NCBI RefSeq assembly: GCF_036323735.1 | Contig: NC_086024.1 | Coordinates: forward strand, 134,903,053 to 134,967,052 | Source of the DNA: Rattus norvegicus | Lineage: Eukaryota; Chordata; Mammalia; Rodentia; Muridae | Direction of reading: 5' to 3' | Length of the DNA: 64,000 nucleotides | Shown here: positions 34,886 through 46,863 of the stretch, in pieces | How positions within the stretch are numbered: the first letter of the stretch is position 1 | Layout: each line of letters opens with the position of its first letter | The notes under the pieces: generated by a model | Told to the model about the DNA's origin: nothing | The model's input: only the letters and a program-made list of their open reading frames with translations | Database searches by the model: none | Program-made: the position numbers and the translations under genes

Positions 34886-36770
34886 GTCAAAGGGCCAGGG
34901 GTGGCTGCCCCAGAGTTTCTACAGTGAATGCCCACCTATGGCCCACAGCTGCACACAATGGTCCCTTTCACCTTGAGGTACAGATCAGTGTTCAGAAGCA
35001 CAGTGCTGCATAGGCAAGGGTAGCATCGATTGACAAACAGGGAGACATCTCAGGTGTCACTAAAGCCAGAGTCAGCACATCCAAGTCTTTCAAGAGCATG
35101 AAGTCCAGTCTCATTCATATACCATTTTACCTGGGATGGAAATTAGCTTCTTACTGCTCACAGCTGTACCTCCTAAGTGGACCAGAGAGAAGACCTGTGC
35201 TTCAAGGTCAGCCACAGGGCTCTCTGCCAAGTTGAACTAGAGAAAACCAGCCCAACCCCCTCCCTGTCCTTCCTACTCCCATCCAAGTAGACAAAGGAGC
35301 AAATTGGGCAATGCTCACCTAAAACCCCCAATAGGCAAGGACCCAGAGGTAGAAGAACAGGAGAAATAAACACCACGCCCACCACACCCCAGCTATTAAC
35401 AGCCTCACCAGCTTTCCCTATATTTAGCCACCATTTGCTTTCTGGAACAGATCTAACACAGTCACTGGGCTCATCGGCTGCTAGTTGACTAACTCAGGAG
35501 AGTTGCCAACACGGCCACGGACAAAGAACCAGATATCCATGAACATTGGCATCTTCCACTCAGTCCCTCTGTTCTCAAAGCAAGTACTGTTGTCCTGAGG
35601 CTATCCATATCAGAGGAAGATGGCCCATCCAGCTGTGACCAGGGACCACTTGGGATACGCTGATTCTCAATAGACCCCCTTGGGACACATCCTAGGACCT
35701 AAAGATCTTTTGGGTTTTTTTTTTTAGATTCAAGAACGTTAACATTCATCAAGCCCAGTGATCAGAAAGTGAGTGGCCTTGTTGGTTAGAGCAAGACAAA
35801 CTCAAACAAACTTCAAGTCCACATCTATTTTCCCAGCACTTTGTACTCGATAGGCTCAATCTCGTGCCTTTCTGAGACAACAAGATGTCTCAGTTCTCTA
35901 GCTCACCAGCCTCGGTCTTAATGGCTTCACTAAACGAATAGCCACGCAAGCACCTCTTTTGTGGGTTGTATGGTTTATTATGTACTGCACGGGTTAATCC
36001 CTTCTCGTATGGAGTGAACAGGTATTTGTTCCATGACTTAGGGGGCCACAGAGAAAAGACCTCACCAGCACCATGTCATTCTCAAACGGGTAAGCAATTT
36101 AAGACTCCACAATAAATTGCAGCTTATTAGGGATTTGTGACACTCTTAATAATGTACATTAACTGGAAAGCAGGCTTGCGAGCCATGGCAACGCATCTCC
36201 CTCCTCTCTCTGCTGTCACTGCCAAAGTCCTCACCGGGACCCAGTTCATAAACACACAAGCCAGCCCTCATCTCTCTGCAGCCTCTCACGCCTAGCAGAA
36301 GACTTTGCAATAACATCATCTGATAAACCTTAGGAAATTTGATCCTGGGACACTTACGGAGAAACAGGTTGTCAACTCACCTTTCATTCTTGCGTAAGGA
36401 CTGCTGTGGCATACTTATGTCCAGCTGTAACTTTTTTAAGGGAGGCAAAATTGAGACAGAAAGGCCAGAGGTTCTTCCCAGGTAGAAACGGAGGTTGGTT
36501 GTTTAAGAAACTGCCTAACTGTTGCTATTGGGTCTGTGCAGGTTCACAGAGCTCTGCTTAAAAAAGGGTCCCCGCTTCTGTATCAATTACCATATGGACC
36601 TGGGTGTCCTGGCGAGCTGTGAGTTGTGGGTGTCTACAGCACACTCTCCAGAGAAGAATAAGCCAGATTCAACGACGGCTTCAGATAGTCTGACTCTGGA
36701 GTTGGGATAGGGGCTTGGCAAGAGCTTTGAGGGGTGGGGTGACTCAGCAGTAAAAGTGTGAGTGGTATAT
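34886..36770. other. single-copy DNA with AT-rich candidate regulatory block
   Basis: The block at 36085-36190 has AATAAATTGCAGCTTATTAG and TCTTAATAATGTACATTAAC words, next to a GGCAACGCATC motif. No gene is seen. Confidence 0.4.
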
Positions 36771-36872
36771 GAGAGGGAGAGGGAGAGGGAGAGGGAGAGG
36801 GAGAGGGAGAGGGAGAGGGAGAGGGAGTTGGAGAGGGAGAGGGAGAGGGAGAGAGAGAGGGGGAGAGAGACA
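36771..36872. repeat. (GGGAGA)n microsatellite
   Basis: About 16 GGGAGA units, purine only on the plus strand, with one TTGG interruption at about 36827. Confidence 0.97.
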
Positions 36873-36879
36873 TATACAT

Positions 36880-37143
36880 ATGGTGGCCAGAAGAGGCAGA
36901 GTATTCTCTATCACTCTTGACCTTATGTTTTGAGACAGGGTCTCTCACTGAACCTGGATTTCACTGGTTTAGGAGGATGGCCGGCCCTTGAGCTCCTAGG
37001 ATCTGTCCGCCTCTACCTCCCAACACTGGGTTTGCAAGCCAATGTGTTCCTGCCTGGCTTCTACACAGGTCCTAGGGATTCAAACTTAGATTTTCTTGCT
37101 TCCCTGGCACATGCTGTTGCCAATGAGCCATCTCCTTAACTCC
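36880..37143 (-). mobile_element. B4A SINE
   Basis: TTTTGAGACAGGGTCTCTCACTG at 36928-36950 and the head-side TTGCCAATGAGCCATCTCC near 37118 define an antisense B4A. The adjacent GGGAGA tract is its expanded tail. Confidence 0.8.
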
Positions 37144-37819
37144 TCAAAACCAGCTGCTTTTGTTTTGTTTTGTCTTTCATGGTGGTGGTGGCGGCTTATT
37201 GTTTTGTTGCTTTGCTTGTTGCTGTGAAATCCTGCATGGCCATTTTCAAACTGAAGTATACTAGCTTATCAAAAGTCAAGACACTGAGCATGGAGATCCC
37301 CGAGAGGGAGGTAGGAAGACTTGGGCAGTTGGTCTTCTCCACACAAGGAAGGGATGGTGTCCTCTGTGGTAAGTAAGAGGGGTGTGTTGGCAGCTGACCA
37401 TGCAGCTCAACATACACATGTCCCTCAAGGGATCAGATTGTTTGTGACCTTACACTGTTAAAGTGCTGTCAAGTTTCCATCCTAAGAAACAAACATTTGA
37501 ACAAAACGATGGTTTGAGAGCAAAGCTCCCCATTTCAATTGTTTTCATGCACAAAATCTCATCAACCATATTTGTAATAATCATGGTGGGTGATGCCTTC
37601 CATGTCTCTAAAAATTTGTCTTGCAAGCTTCTAGAAGGAAAAAGAGATCCAAGCCCATTTTTCCTTCAAAACATCTTCTGAAGCATTTTTGAAGTTCTTA
37701 TGTGATTGAGATCAGGTCTTTTGTCCCCTGCGTGCTATTCCTATAGCCCTGAACTTACCAAAGGAACCTAGAGGAAAGGGGTTGTCATACACAGATCTTT
37801 CCAAACTGCAGTGGTACAG
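37144..37819. other. no gene seen
   Basis: T/A-rich sequence without recognisable families. Confidence 0.5.
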
Positions 37820-38275
37820 CTATGCTTCTGCTGGGGGCCCTTGGGTATTTTCTGGGTACACCCAAACGTAAACAAAGTTCGATTATTACAGAGACACTTG
37901 CATCCATCTTTGTTGTGGCTCTGTTAAGGATAGCCAGGTAATGGGAGCAATCTAGTTTCTGCCGGTGGGTGAATGGGTAAAGCAAATGTGGTGCATACAC
38001 AATGGAGTTTTAGTCAGCCATGAAAATGAATGAAATTACGTTACCTGCAGGAAAACGAGTCAAACTAGAGATTGCTGCATTGAGAGAAATCAATCTGACT
38101 CACAAAATCAAAATCTCTGGCTTCTCTCATATGTAAATCTGGGGGCTGAAGTATGTATAAGAGGGAGCCATTATCCATGTGGAAGGAAGGAGGGGGCCTG
38201 GAGCACGGATGGGATCAGAGAACATTCTAGTTGCAGACGGAATCACTATAAAGAAGCACTTTCTTTTGTACAATT
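37820..38275 (+). pseudogene. old L1 ORF2 C-terminus and 3' UTR fragment
   Basis: CAATGGAGTTTTAGTCAGCC and GGAAAACGAGTCAAACTAGAG follow the final ORF2 residues that read YTMEYYSA...KWLELEN in the intact L1. A 3' UTR-like part follows. Indels leave no frame. Confidence 0.7.
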
Positions 38276-38279
38276 GAAA

Positions 38280-38413
38280 ACACTGTCTCATTATTTAGCT
38301 CTGGCTAGCTTGGAACTCACATGGTAGACCAGGCTGGGCTTACGCTCCCAGAGATCCACCTATCTCTTCCTCTCAAGTGCTGGATCAAAGGCGTGTGACA
38401 CCATACCAGGCCA
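38280..38413 (-). mobile_element. B1 SINE
   Basis: Antisense B1: TAGCTCTGGCTAGCTTGGAAC, GACCAGGCTGGGCTTACG, AGTGCTGGATCAAAGGCGTG. Confidence 0.85.
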
Positions 38414-39063
38414 ATTGAATTTCTGTCAGTGCCAAAAGAAATGTTCATTTTGCTCTTAAGAGACTTGTGTAGTCTTTAAATTTTTAATATTAAATATATA
38501 TTGATCTTCTGTTTTTGTTATATCAAATAGTGTCCCCTAAAATTCTTGCCCATGAACTTGGCTTCTTAATTGACAATGGTGTTGGTACAGATGATATCAG
38601 ACAAAGTAAAGTCATGGTAAGCTAGGCTGGGTCCTAATTCCAATGACTAGTGTCCTCTTAGACAAAGCAGAAAGACACCCAGACTTAGACAAAGAATGAC
38701 AGCCCTGTGCTGACAGAGACTTCCTGGAACCTCCAAACTACCACTCAAGAAATACCAAGGAGCACTAAAGACCACTAGGAATGGGGAGGAGGCAAGGAAA
38801 GACTCTTCTTGGTGAATGCAGTCAGAATGCAGCCCCGTGTGCAGCTCGACTTCAGATTTCAAAGCCCAGAGCTATGACAAAATACATTTCTCTTACTAAG
38901 CCACTCAGTCCATGGTACTTTGTCACACAGCTGTAGCAAACTAAGCTACTGCTGAAGCTATACCTTTCGTCCACGTGACCTGCCCTCTGCTCTCACCTGT
39001 GTGGAAAGGAATTAAAAGGTACAGAACGACCAAAGTTAGGATGTGCTTCAAAGTGAACCAGTT
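38414..39063. other. no gene seen
   Basis: No repeat or coding signal is recognised beyond short degenerate stretches. Confidence 0.5.
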
Positions 39064-39184
39064 CCAGGAGGGCTGTTGAGATGGCTCAAGGGTAAGGGTG
39101 ATTGCCACCAAGCCTGATGGGTGACAGGAGAAAACTGATTTCTAAAAGTGCTCCTCTGACCTCCAAATGAGTGTTGAGACGTTG

Positions 39185-39232
<48 letters not shown>
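39064..39232 (+). mobile_element. B3 SINE with (CA)n tail
   Basis: GGAGGGCTGTTGAGATGGCTC and GCCACCAAGCCTGATGG give the B3 head. About 23 CA units (39187-39232) form the tail. Confidence 0.85.
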
Positions 39233-39233
<1 letters not shown>

Positions 39234-39279
39234 ATTCCTATGGCTGAAATACAATTAGCATTCTGGAACTATATCCTAA

Positions 39280-39500
39280 ATGTTCTAGGTTTCTGAGACA
39301 GGGTCCCATGTAGCCCAGGCTAGCCTCCACTCCCTGTGTAACTGAGCGTGACTTTGTGTTTCTGGTATTTCTGATCCACCTGCATCAGCCTCCTAAGCAT
39401 AGGAACACAGATGTGTACCATCATGCCGGGTTTCTGAGGTGCTGGAACTTGAACCCAGGGCCTTGTGCATGCCAGGCCAACACTTTACCAATCAAACTGT
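39280..39500 (-). mobile_element. B4/RSINE1 SINE
   Basis: Antisense B1-like half (TTCTGAGACAGGGTCCCATG) plus tRNA-like half (CTTGAACCCAGGGCCTTGTG). Confidence 0.8.
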
Positions 39501-39504
39501 AAAC

Positions 39505-41041
39505 TCTGCCCATACATGCTTTAACCCTCTGTGGTTGTTGTCTGTGAGCAGACAGACGTCAGGCGTACCTGCTCTGAAGGTGAAGCAGCAGCCAGGGCCA
39601 AGTTCAGAACCAGTCCACTCTTTACTGGATTTAGGTTTTTACCATCTCCCAGAGAGGCCCTTAGGCAGATGACTTAACTTACCTGATACTTAATTTCTCA
39701 AACCTAAAATGAAATTGTGTAGACACATCTTTTTAACTATGTGAAATATCTAACAACGCCTGCCTTGGGTACAGATATCCTGTGTCTCGCTCCATCCTCT
39801 CAACACACAGAGAGGAAACTAGCAGGGCTTATAGGAATCCAGGCTCAGGCGGAGAGTGTGACACTCAATCTTCTTTCCACTACGGTTGTAAACTGCAGGC
39901 ACAGCTCCAGGCTCAGTGTTCTTATCTGTTGAACAGCCACAGAGAGCCATTATGAATGACATTTGCTTGAGATAATTACGAAGTTTACATGAGATAATAA
40001 GATGATGCCATCCCCAAAAGCGCTTCCAACCGTACCAAGGGTTAGCTCATTCGATAGACCTGATCTTATAACCCTGCAGGCAGCCCCTTGATATGACCAG
40101 ACTCGCCTAGCATTGCGTCCCTGTGCAATCAGACATAGTGTGGTAGAAATCAAAGAACCAACCAGATTGGGTGGAGCTGGACTTGAGTCCTGAGCTCAGC
40201 TAAGAAGCCATTAAGCCTGGGTACTAAGATCAGTTCTCATCCCCATCACAGCTAATATATAATTACCTGAGAATTATAAAGTGGTAGCAAGGCCTGCCTT
40301 GCACTTGGTAAGCAGTCCCAATGCTTTTGTGGTTAGGATTTTCTTTGGAGCTTCACAAATATCTATCATGGGCAGAAAAGGGAATAGGACTCTGCTTCAT
40401 TGGAGCAGAGGAGAATCCTGGGGCCTTTTCCAAGAAGTTGCAGCCTAATGGCCCTGGACCCTACTCTGTCATTGCCAACTGAAGCTGGAGAACAGATAGA
40501 AGCTTGGACGTTCCTTCTAAAAATTAAGAAACAGCACAACATGATACAAACGCTCCGATGGGAAATGAGGTAATACAGATTGATGGCTTTAAAACCACAC
40601 AGCCATCACGCTCCTTGACATCTATGCTACAGAGTCCCAGCTAAAATATGGAATTAGGTAATGTGGATTAATGGCCTCCAAAACACTGAGTAACTACATT
40701 TCTAGGAATCTATATGGAGGGAAAAAAATGGAATCTCCTTTTTTCACGATTTTGTCACCAGAAATTGGGACAACTGGTCAATCCAACGAAAGGCCAGTTA
40801 AACTGGCAAGCTACAAGAAATGTCACAAATGACCAAAAGCAGTTGTCTAAAAGTTACAACGTGAAGTTGTACATTCTCTCTCAACCACCTTACAGTGAAG
40901 GGTTAAGCCTCCCTATACTCTGCTATTAGAACTCAGTAACATCCTTAGACCAACTACCACAGTGACCCGCACTTCAGTTTGAGTTGCTTTCGGTTGAATG
41001 GAGCACCAGTTTAAAGATGTCCATCTCAAAGTACATTTCTT
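39505..41041. other. no gene; MIR-like remnants and an internal duplication
   Basis: MIR-like text lies near 39650-39760 and 40165-40330 (low certainty). A diverged direct repeat pairs 40560-40597 with 40650-40686. The frame at 40714-40929 has no recognisable domain. Confidence 0.45.
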
Positions 41042-41262
41042 GGGCCAGTGAGATAGCTTAAGAGTATAAAGGCAACTGCAGCAAAATCCGATGACCCGAG
41101 TTCAATCCTCAGAACAGACACACAGTGGGAGATGAAAAACTCACCCCCAAACATTGTCCTTTGACCTCCACATCCATGCTGTGGCCTGTGCTTATGCTTG
41201 CCCCTCCATGCACACATGCACACGTGCACACATGCACACATGCACACGTGCAAATAAACAAA
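41042..41262 (+). mobile_element. B3 SINE
   Basis: TGGGCCAGTGAGATAGCTTA head, GACCCGAGTTCAATCCTCAG B-box region, and a CACATGCACACG tail ending AAATAAACAAACG. Confidence 0.85.
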
Positions 41263-41589
41263 CGATGCACCTTTACACTTCCTATCTTCACTTGTCTGGC
41301 TGGTCAACCAACCTCATAGCAGCCTTATTTTTATTTCACTTTAGTGAGTCTCTCCTAAGCATTCAACTTCACGTTTATACAAAGAGCCTTTCCCTTTCTC
41401 CTCTGACTCCTAACCAGTATGTCTCCCAGTCACCTCACAGCACCATGAGGCGGCATAAACAGGTTTTGGGTCTACACTGTAACGTTGGGGTAGCTGTAGC
41501 AAAATGGCTTTCCAATCTGAAGCAGAGCAGCACCTAACATGGCCTACAGCAAGTAGACCAGAATGGGAGGGGCCCAGGCAAGAAAGAGC

Positions 41590-41835
41590 CCCCAAGGCCA
41601 CACCTCCGATGAGTTACTTTACAAGCAAACCCCATCTCCTCTCTCCTCCCCCCAATAGTGCCATAATTGTGTGACTCCATCAAGGGATTAATCCATTCAT
41701 TAATTCAGAACCCTGATGATATATTTGTCTCTGAAACTCCTTGGCAGATAGACCCAGAGGTGCGCCTGGCTAACCTCCTAGGCATTTCTCAACCTAATCA
41801 ACTTGACAATCAAGATTAACTACCACAGGAACATG
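41590..41835 (-). mobile_element. old MaLR-like LTR fragment
   Basis: CCAATAGTGCCATAATTGTG and AACTTGACAATCAAGATTAA match the antisense ends of other LTR-like copies here. The left edge is unclear; 41263-41589 shows nothing recognisable. Confidence 0.5.
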
Positions 41836-42445
41836 CACAATTAGCTCTGGGTTAGCAAGCATCACAAACAGTAAAAGCAGAGGAAGGTCTCCAAAAGCCA
41901 ACAAGACAGAGACTCAGAAAGCAGCAATTAGTCCAGTAAACTGGTTCAGGCTGGGGCAGTTAGAGGGGGCTTTTTCTACAGTCAAAGGTTTATATGCAAA
42001 GATGCCTTGTGAGAAAGTACCTGACATTGACAAGACAAAAACAATAACAAGAACAAAAAAAACCATGAATTTACAATAGCTAAGAAATAGCTAAGTTAGT
42101 TTGTATCCATGTAACAAAATGTTATGTAGAGACTTAAAACTGTCTTTCAAATGCATTTTATGATACAGGTCATGCCCATAAGGAGTGGAACACGAAGCTA
42201 CAGAACACGTTGTAAATGAAGAAAAGATTGTATCCTCCTTATGCAATTAAAAGTGAGCCAAGACCTAACGAAACACGGCTGATAGCATCTCGAGTCTTCA
42301 TTTACTCTGACGTTGACTCAAGGGAAGTCCAGACGTTATTTTTAAGGAGACATCATGTCCCATGCAGGTTGCCCAAAATTAAAACGCGTTTAATCTTAAG
42401 GCAAAGAGGAGGCATCATCCGCCCTCTGCTATGAGCAAGTCAGCT
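41836..42445. other. no gene seen
   Basis: Single-copy-looking, AT-rich. The 72-codon frame at 42216-42434 has no recognised homology. Confidence 0.45.
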
Positions 42446-42592
42446 TCGGGACCCATCTCTGCCGCACACCTTTGATCCCAGGGCTAGGGAGGCAGAGGAA
42501 GGGTTTCTTGAGTTCAAGGTCAGTCTGGTCTCCTTAGCGGCAAGTTTCAGGACAGTTGTAGCTACACAGAGAGAACCAATCTCTGCCCCCAC
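42446..42592 (+). mobile_element. B1 SINE
   Basis: CGCACACCTTTGATCCCAGG, GGGAGGCAGAGGAAGG and AGTTCAAGGTCAGTCTGGTC follow the B1 consensus order. Confidence 0.85.
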
Positions 42593-42990
42593 CCCAGAAA
42601 TATACCCAACAACTATGAGCCCAGGAGAAAAATTAAAAGCATGCGTTCCATTGAAAATAGGCAGAGTCTGGAGAGAAAACAAAATGCTGTGAGGCAAAAC
42701 TGTGAAGCGCTTACCCTGAGGGCATGTGAGTGGTAGCCACTTGGGTAGCTAAATACCTAAAGGAAAATTTGTGGGGTTTCTGACCCAAAGAACCTAGGAA
42801 CAGAATTCAAAACAGCCAGGGATACTGCAGAGTGAAGGTGTAGTTCTGGAAAAAAGAGCTGGGAGGGGCCGAATTCTCTCCCTGATGTGTAAGCTGAATG
42901 TGGAGTCAAGGAGCTTAAAGCTAGGAAAAAATAATGAACTGACCTAAGAGCTGTAGCTGCTTCAAGACTCAATTTAAGTCCAAATAAATA

Positions 42991-43021
<31 letters not shown>

Positions 43022-43303
43022 CTTCTTCTTCTTCTTCTTCTTCTTCTTCTTCTTCTTCTTCTTCTTCTTCTTCTTCTCCTTCTTCTTCTTCTTCTTCCTC
43101 CTCTCCCTCCTCCTGCTCCTCCTCCTCCTCTTCTTCTTCTTCTTCCTCCTCCTCTCCCTCCTCCTCCTCCTCCTCCTCCTCCTCTTCTTCTTCTTCTTCT
43201 TCTTCTTCTTCTTCTTCTTCTTCTTCTTCTTCTTCCTCCTCCTCCTCCTCCTCCTCCTCCTCCTCCTCCTCCTCTTCTTCTTCTTCCTCCTCCCCCTTCT
43301 TCT
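42991..43303. repeat. 313-bp (CTT)n/(CTC)n homopyrimidine tract
   Basis: The plus strand is virtually all C and T (CTT runs alternating with CTC/CCT runs; one G near 43114), the minus strand purine. CTT and CCT blocks alternate at least four times. Poly-Glu, poly-Arg and poly-Gly frames on the minus strand are artefacts. Confidence 0.98.
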
Positions 43304-43867
43304 TTAAAAAAAAAATCAACATTCTTCAGAGAAATGTAACAAAATCCAGATGGCATTCCCAATATTCAAGATAAAATTTAAGATTGCATATACTTAAAAG
43401 AAATGAGAAAACATGATTTTCCCCCAATAGAAATATACTGGATGAAGAATTCCAAAAACAATGAAAGTTTGAAATTACAAAGATCCAAAAGCATTGACAA
43501 AATTGGAAATGTTCTCTGTAAAGACAGGAGGTGTCAACATATACGTAGCTGTAAAAAGGAATTAAAGGGAAATTCTGGAACATCGAATATATGTATGGCA
43601 CTATAACATTTGATACTTATCCATAAACATTTGTCAACCTACAGAAGGAGCCACCAAGAGGGAACTCTCATGTAAACAACGGATTTCTACTGAGGAAACA
43701 CATCAGTGAGATCCATCAGTCATCAGAAAGGAACCATGTCCCTGAAGGATGCTGATAATGGGGGAAGAAGCTTTGCATTCGAGGGCACCGAGAAACTGAT
43801 GAGAAATACCCGAGCCTTCCTTTGACTTTGCTTCAGGCCTAACGCTCCTCTAAAGCACCTTCAGTGC

Positions 43868-44130
43868 TTGAGCTGGGAAAGACAGCTCAGTGAATAAAAC
43901 ACTCTGAAGTGGGAGAGCCTGAGTCCCACCCCCCTGAAGCCACATGAAAGGAGTGGGACACACCTGTGAACCCAGTTCTCTTATGGCAGAGACAAGAAAA
44001 CCCCAGCTCACAAATGGTTATGAACTATGGCCAGTGATAGACAGACCAGACCTCAAACGAAGTGGAAGGCAAGGACGATGGATCCTGACCTGAACAAGAA
44101 GAGGTCATGCTCTTCAAACACACAAGTACC
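43868..44130 (+). mobile_element. B4 SINE
   Basis: GAGCTGGGAAAGACAGCTCAG head, then GAGTGGGACACACCTGTGAACC middle, as in B4A. Highly diverged. Confidence 0.65.
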
Positions 44131-44335
44131 ATACACAAAATCCAAATAATTTCTTAACTCATTCTTCTATAAACTAAGTAGGAAATAAAGTAGGTGAGAC
44201 AGCGTGATGGGCGTGAAGTAGAAAGGACTTTGTGAGCTTGAAAGTTACTTCCAACAAACATTATTCGATCTGAAAAGTATAAAGAAAAAAACTTTATAGT
44301 GAATAGGACTGAGGCCTGTCTGATAATGTTATGGT

Positions 44336-44722
44336 GATCTGAATAGGTTTGGCCTCCACAGATTCATGTGTTTGCATGCTTGGCCTATAGAGAGTGGCAC
44401 GACTAGGAGGTGTGGCCTTGTTGGAGTAGGTGTGGTCATATTGAAGGAAGTGTGGCCTTGTTGGAGGAAGTGTGCCACTGTGGAGGCTGGCTTTGAATAT
44501 ATATTCAGCCTATGCTCAGTGAGATAGATACTGCCTGTGGATCATGGTGTAGAACTCCCACTCCTCCATTACCATGTCTGCCTGCATGTTGCCATGTTTC
44601 CCACCATGACAATAATGGACGAAACCTCTGAACCTATAAGCCAGCCCCACTTAAATGTTTTCCTTTACAAGAATCACCTTGGTCATGGTGTTCGTTCACT
44701 GCAATGGGACCCTAAGACAGAT
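44336..44722 (+). mobile_element. MaLR-like LTR
   Basis: GTGTTTGCATGCTTGGCC, AGGAGGTGTGGCCTTGTTGG (this part locally triplicated at 44408-44470) and ACCATGTCTGCCTGCATG occur in order. It ends with CCACTTAAATGTTTTCC and TTGGTCATGGTGTTCG, resembling the polyadenylation part of MaLR LTRs. Confidence 0.7.
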
Positions 44723-44892
44723 GCCGTCAAATCAGCCAGCAGCTAAAAACCAAAGAGAAAACCATGAAAGCTAATGAGGGGAAAAGGAAACGAAGCCATC
44801 CAGTCACACAACCTCCAGCCCGTGGAAGGCCAGAACAGCTTCAAAGTTATGAATTTAAAACATTAACATGCTGAATTTTAAACCCACTCATC

Positions 44893-45292
44893 CAGTGTGC
44901 TGGCTAGTTTTTACTGTCAACTTGACACAACCCAGAGTCACTTGGGAAGACAGAACCTCCAATGAAGAATTGCCAGATCATATTTCCTGTGGCCATGTCT
45001 GTGAGAAATTGTCTTAGCCGATGATTGGCGGCAGCCCACTCTGGGCAGCACCATGCCTAGGCTGAAAGATCTGAGCTATATGAAGAAGCAGGCTGAGCAT
45101 GAGCCAGTGACTGAGGCAATGAGCAGCTTCCCTCCACATGGAAAGCTTCAGGCTCCTGCCTTGAGCTCCTGTGTTGACTTCCCTCCCTGATGAACTAGGA
45201 CTCGGAAATACAAGTCAAAGAAACCTTCTTCCTCTGTGTTGCTTTAGGCCATCGTGATTATCGGTGGAACAGAAACCAAGTTGGAACACTCA
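44893..45292 (+). mobile_element. MaLR-like LTR, second type
   Basis: It begins GTGTGCTGGCTAGTTTTTAC and contains TGTCAACTTGACACAACCC. It ends in AACCTTCTTCCTCTGTGTTGC and CATCGTGATTATCGG. The same type is split by the full-length L1 and lies antisense at 57567-57945. Confidence 0.7.
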
Positions 45293-45469
45293 GATACCTG
45301 GCTTCATGAATACATCTGTGAAGGGTTGACACAACTACAGCTTCAGATAAAAGGTAATTGAGAACCCATTGACAGCAGACCTGCACTAAAAATGGCTATA
45401 GGGCATTTCTCGAGTTAAAGAGAAATCAGCTCCCCTAGGGTAAAACAGAACTATGGGAAGTGGAGGAGA

Positions 45470-45692
45470 CGAGGCTTGTGACATGGCTCGGTGGTCACAC
45501 TCGGTAGCTGTTCTTCCAGAGGACTTTGGTTCTGTTCTCAGCATGTAAGAGGGCAGTTTACAACCATCTGTGAACTTAGTTCCAGGGAACCCAATACTCT
45601 CTTCTTGCCTCTGTAGGCCCCAGGCACACATGAGGTACACAGACACACATGCGGGCAGTACTTATACACATAAAATAAAAATAAATGGTTTT
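45470..45692 (+). mobile_element. B2-family SINE
   Basis: GTGACATGGCTCGGTGG head, TTCCAGAGGACTTTGGTTC and GCCTCTGTAGGCCCCAGGC body, AAAATAAAAATAAATGG tail. Confidence 0.75.
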
Positions 45693-46169
45693 CGTAAAGA
45701 AAAGAGTAGAGTTGTAAAATAGCTAAGTGACTGCAAAAGCTGTGCCCCTTTGTTCTTATACATCATCAAATATTTGTTATCATCAAATATATAACAGTCG
45801 AAGTTAGAGCGGTAGCCTCACGTGGATAGAGTTAGAATGCAGGCATCATCTATCTGGCTATAGAGGCAGCAGCCGTGGGCTCACACGGGTCACAGACTGA
45901 GCACACGACCAACACTAAGCAAGGTCCTGTAAGAGGAAGGTGTCGCTCAAAGCTTAGAATCCACTACAGATGCAAACAGGAACACCCAAGATCATTAGAT
46001 TGAAGCTATCTCTCAAAAGGAGTCCTACACCCCGAAAGAAAGAGAAGAAATGGAGGGCGAGCATGCAGGACGAGAGTGGGCCAAAAAGAGAGCTCGGTCT
46101 AATCATATAAAAGTGCTTTAAATGATGTCTGAGGAGGAAGATCTGAAAGAGGTGGAGATTGAAGGGAAG

Positions 46170-46505
46170 GACAAGGACTGGACAGGTGGCTCAGTGACTA
46201 AGGACTTGCCATCATAGGATAAGGCCAGGTATTCAGATCCCCAGAAGTCGGGTAAACTGTAAGTGGGTGTGGTGGCCTGCCTGTAATTTCAGCTTCAGGG
46301 AGTGAATGGGGAGAGCAAAACAAACTGGCTGCCGAGAGTAGCCAGTTTGGTGAGCTCTGGGTTTGATTGAGAGAACCTGCTTCCATAAATGAAGTGGAAA
46401 AATAATAAGGATGATTCCCAGCATCAACTTAGTCACAGGCACATATGCGTACACACATGAACATGCATGTGTACATACATGCATACCGTATACACATGAA
46501 ATTTG
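46170..46505 (+). mobile_element. B4A SINE
   Basis: GGACAGGTGGCTCAGTGAC head, then GTGGTGGCCTGCCTGTAATT (B1-like), and a CACACATGAACATGCATGTG tail. Confidence 0.65.
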
Positions 46506-46611
46506 GTGGTGGGGGGAAGAAAAGAAAAAAAATTAAAAAATAGATTTGACTCTATGCTCCCTACAGGCAAACAAAATAAAAAATATAAATACACATAGTT
46601 TTCTTTAAGCT

Positions 46612-46800
46612 ATCGTTATTTTGTATGTATGGTGTTTTGCCTTGTGCCCACCAAGACCAGAAGAAGATGACAGAAGGTGTCAAGTCCCCTCCAGCTGAAG
46701 TTACAGCTAGTAATGAGCTATCATATGGACTGTGAGAAACTCAGGTCCTCTAGAACAGCAGCAAGTGTTCTTAACCACGGAGCCCTCTCTCTAGTCCCAC
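46612..46800 (-). mobile_element. B3 SINE
   Basis: Antisense B3: TTGTATGTATGGTGTTTTGCC tail side, CTCAGGTCCTCTAGAACAGC, and head side ACGGAGCCCTCTCTCTAGTCC. Confidence 0.75.
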
Positions 46801-46863
46801 ACATAGGTTTGTCAATGCGGATAGGTAGGTTTCAAGTAAATGATTGACATATAATATATGTGA

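Noticed and set aside
42757..43362. 201-codon Arg/Gly-rich and 117-codon Glu-rich proteins
   Set aside because: They are translations of the CTT/CTC tract on the minus strand.
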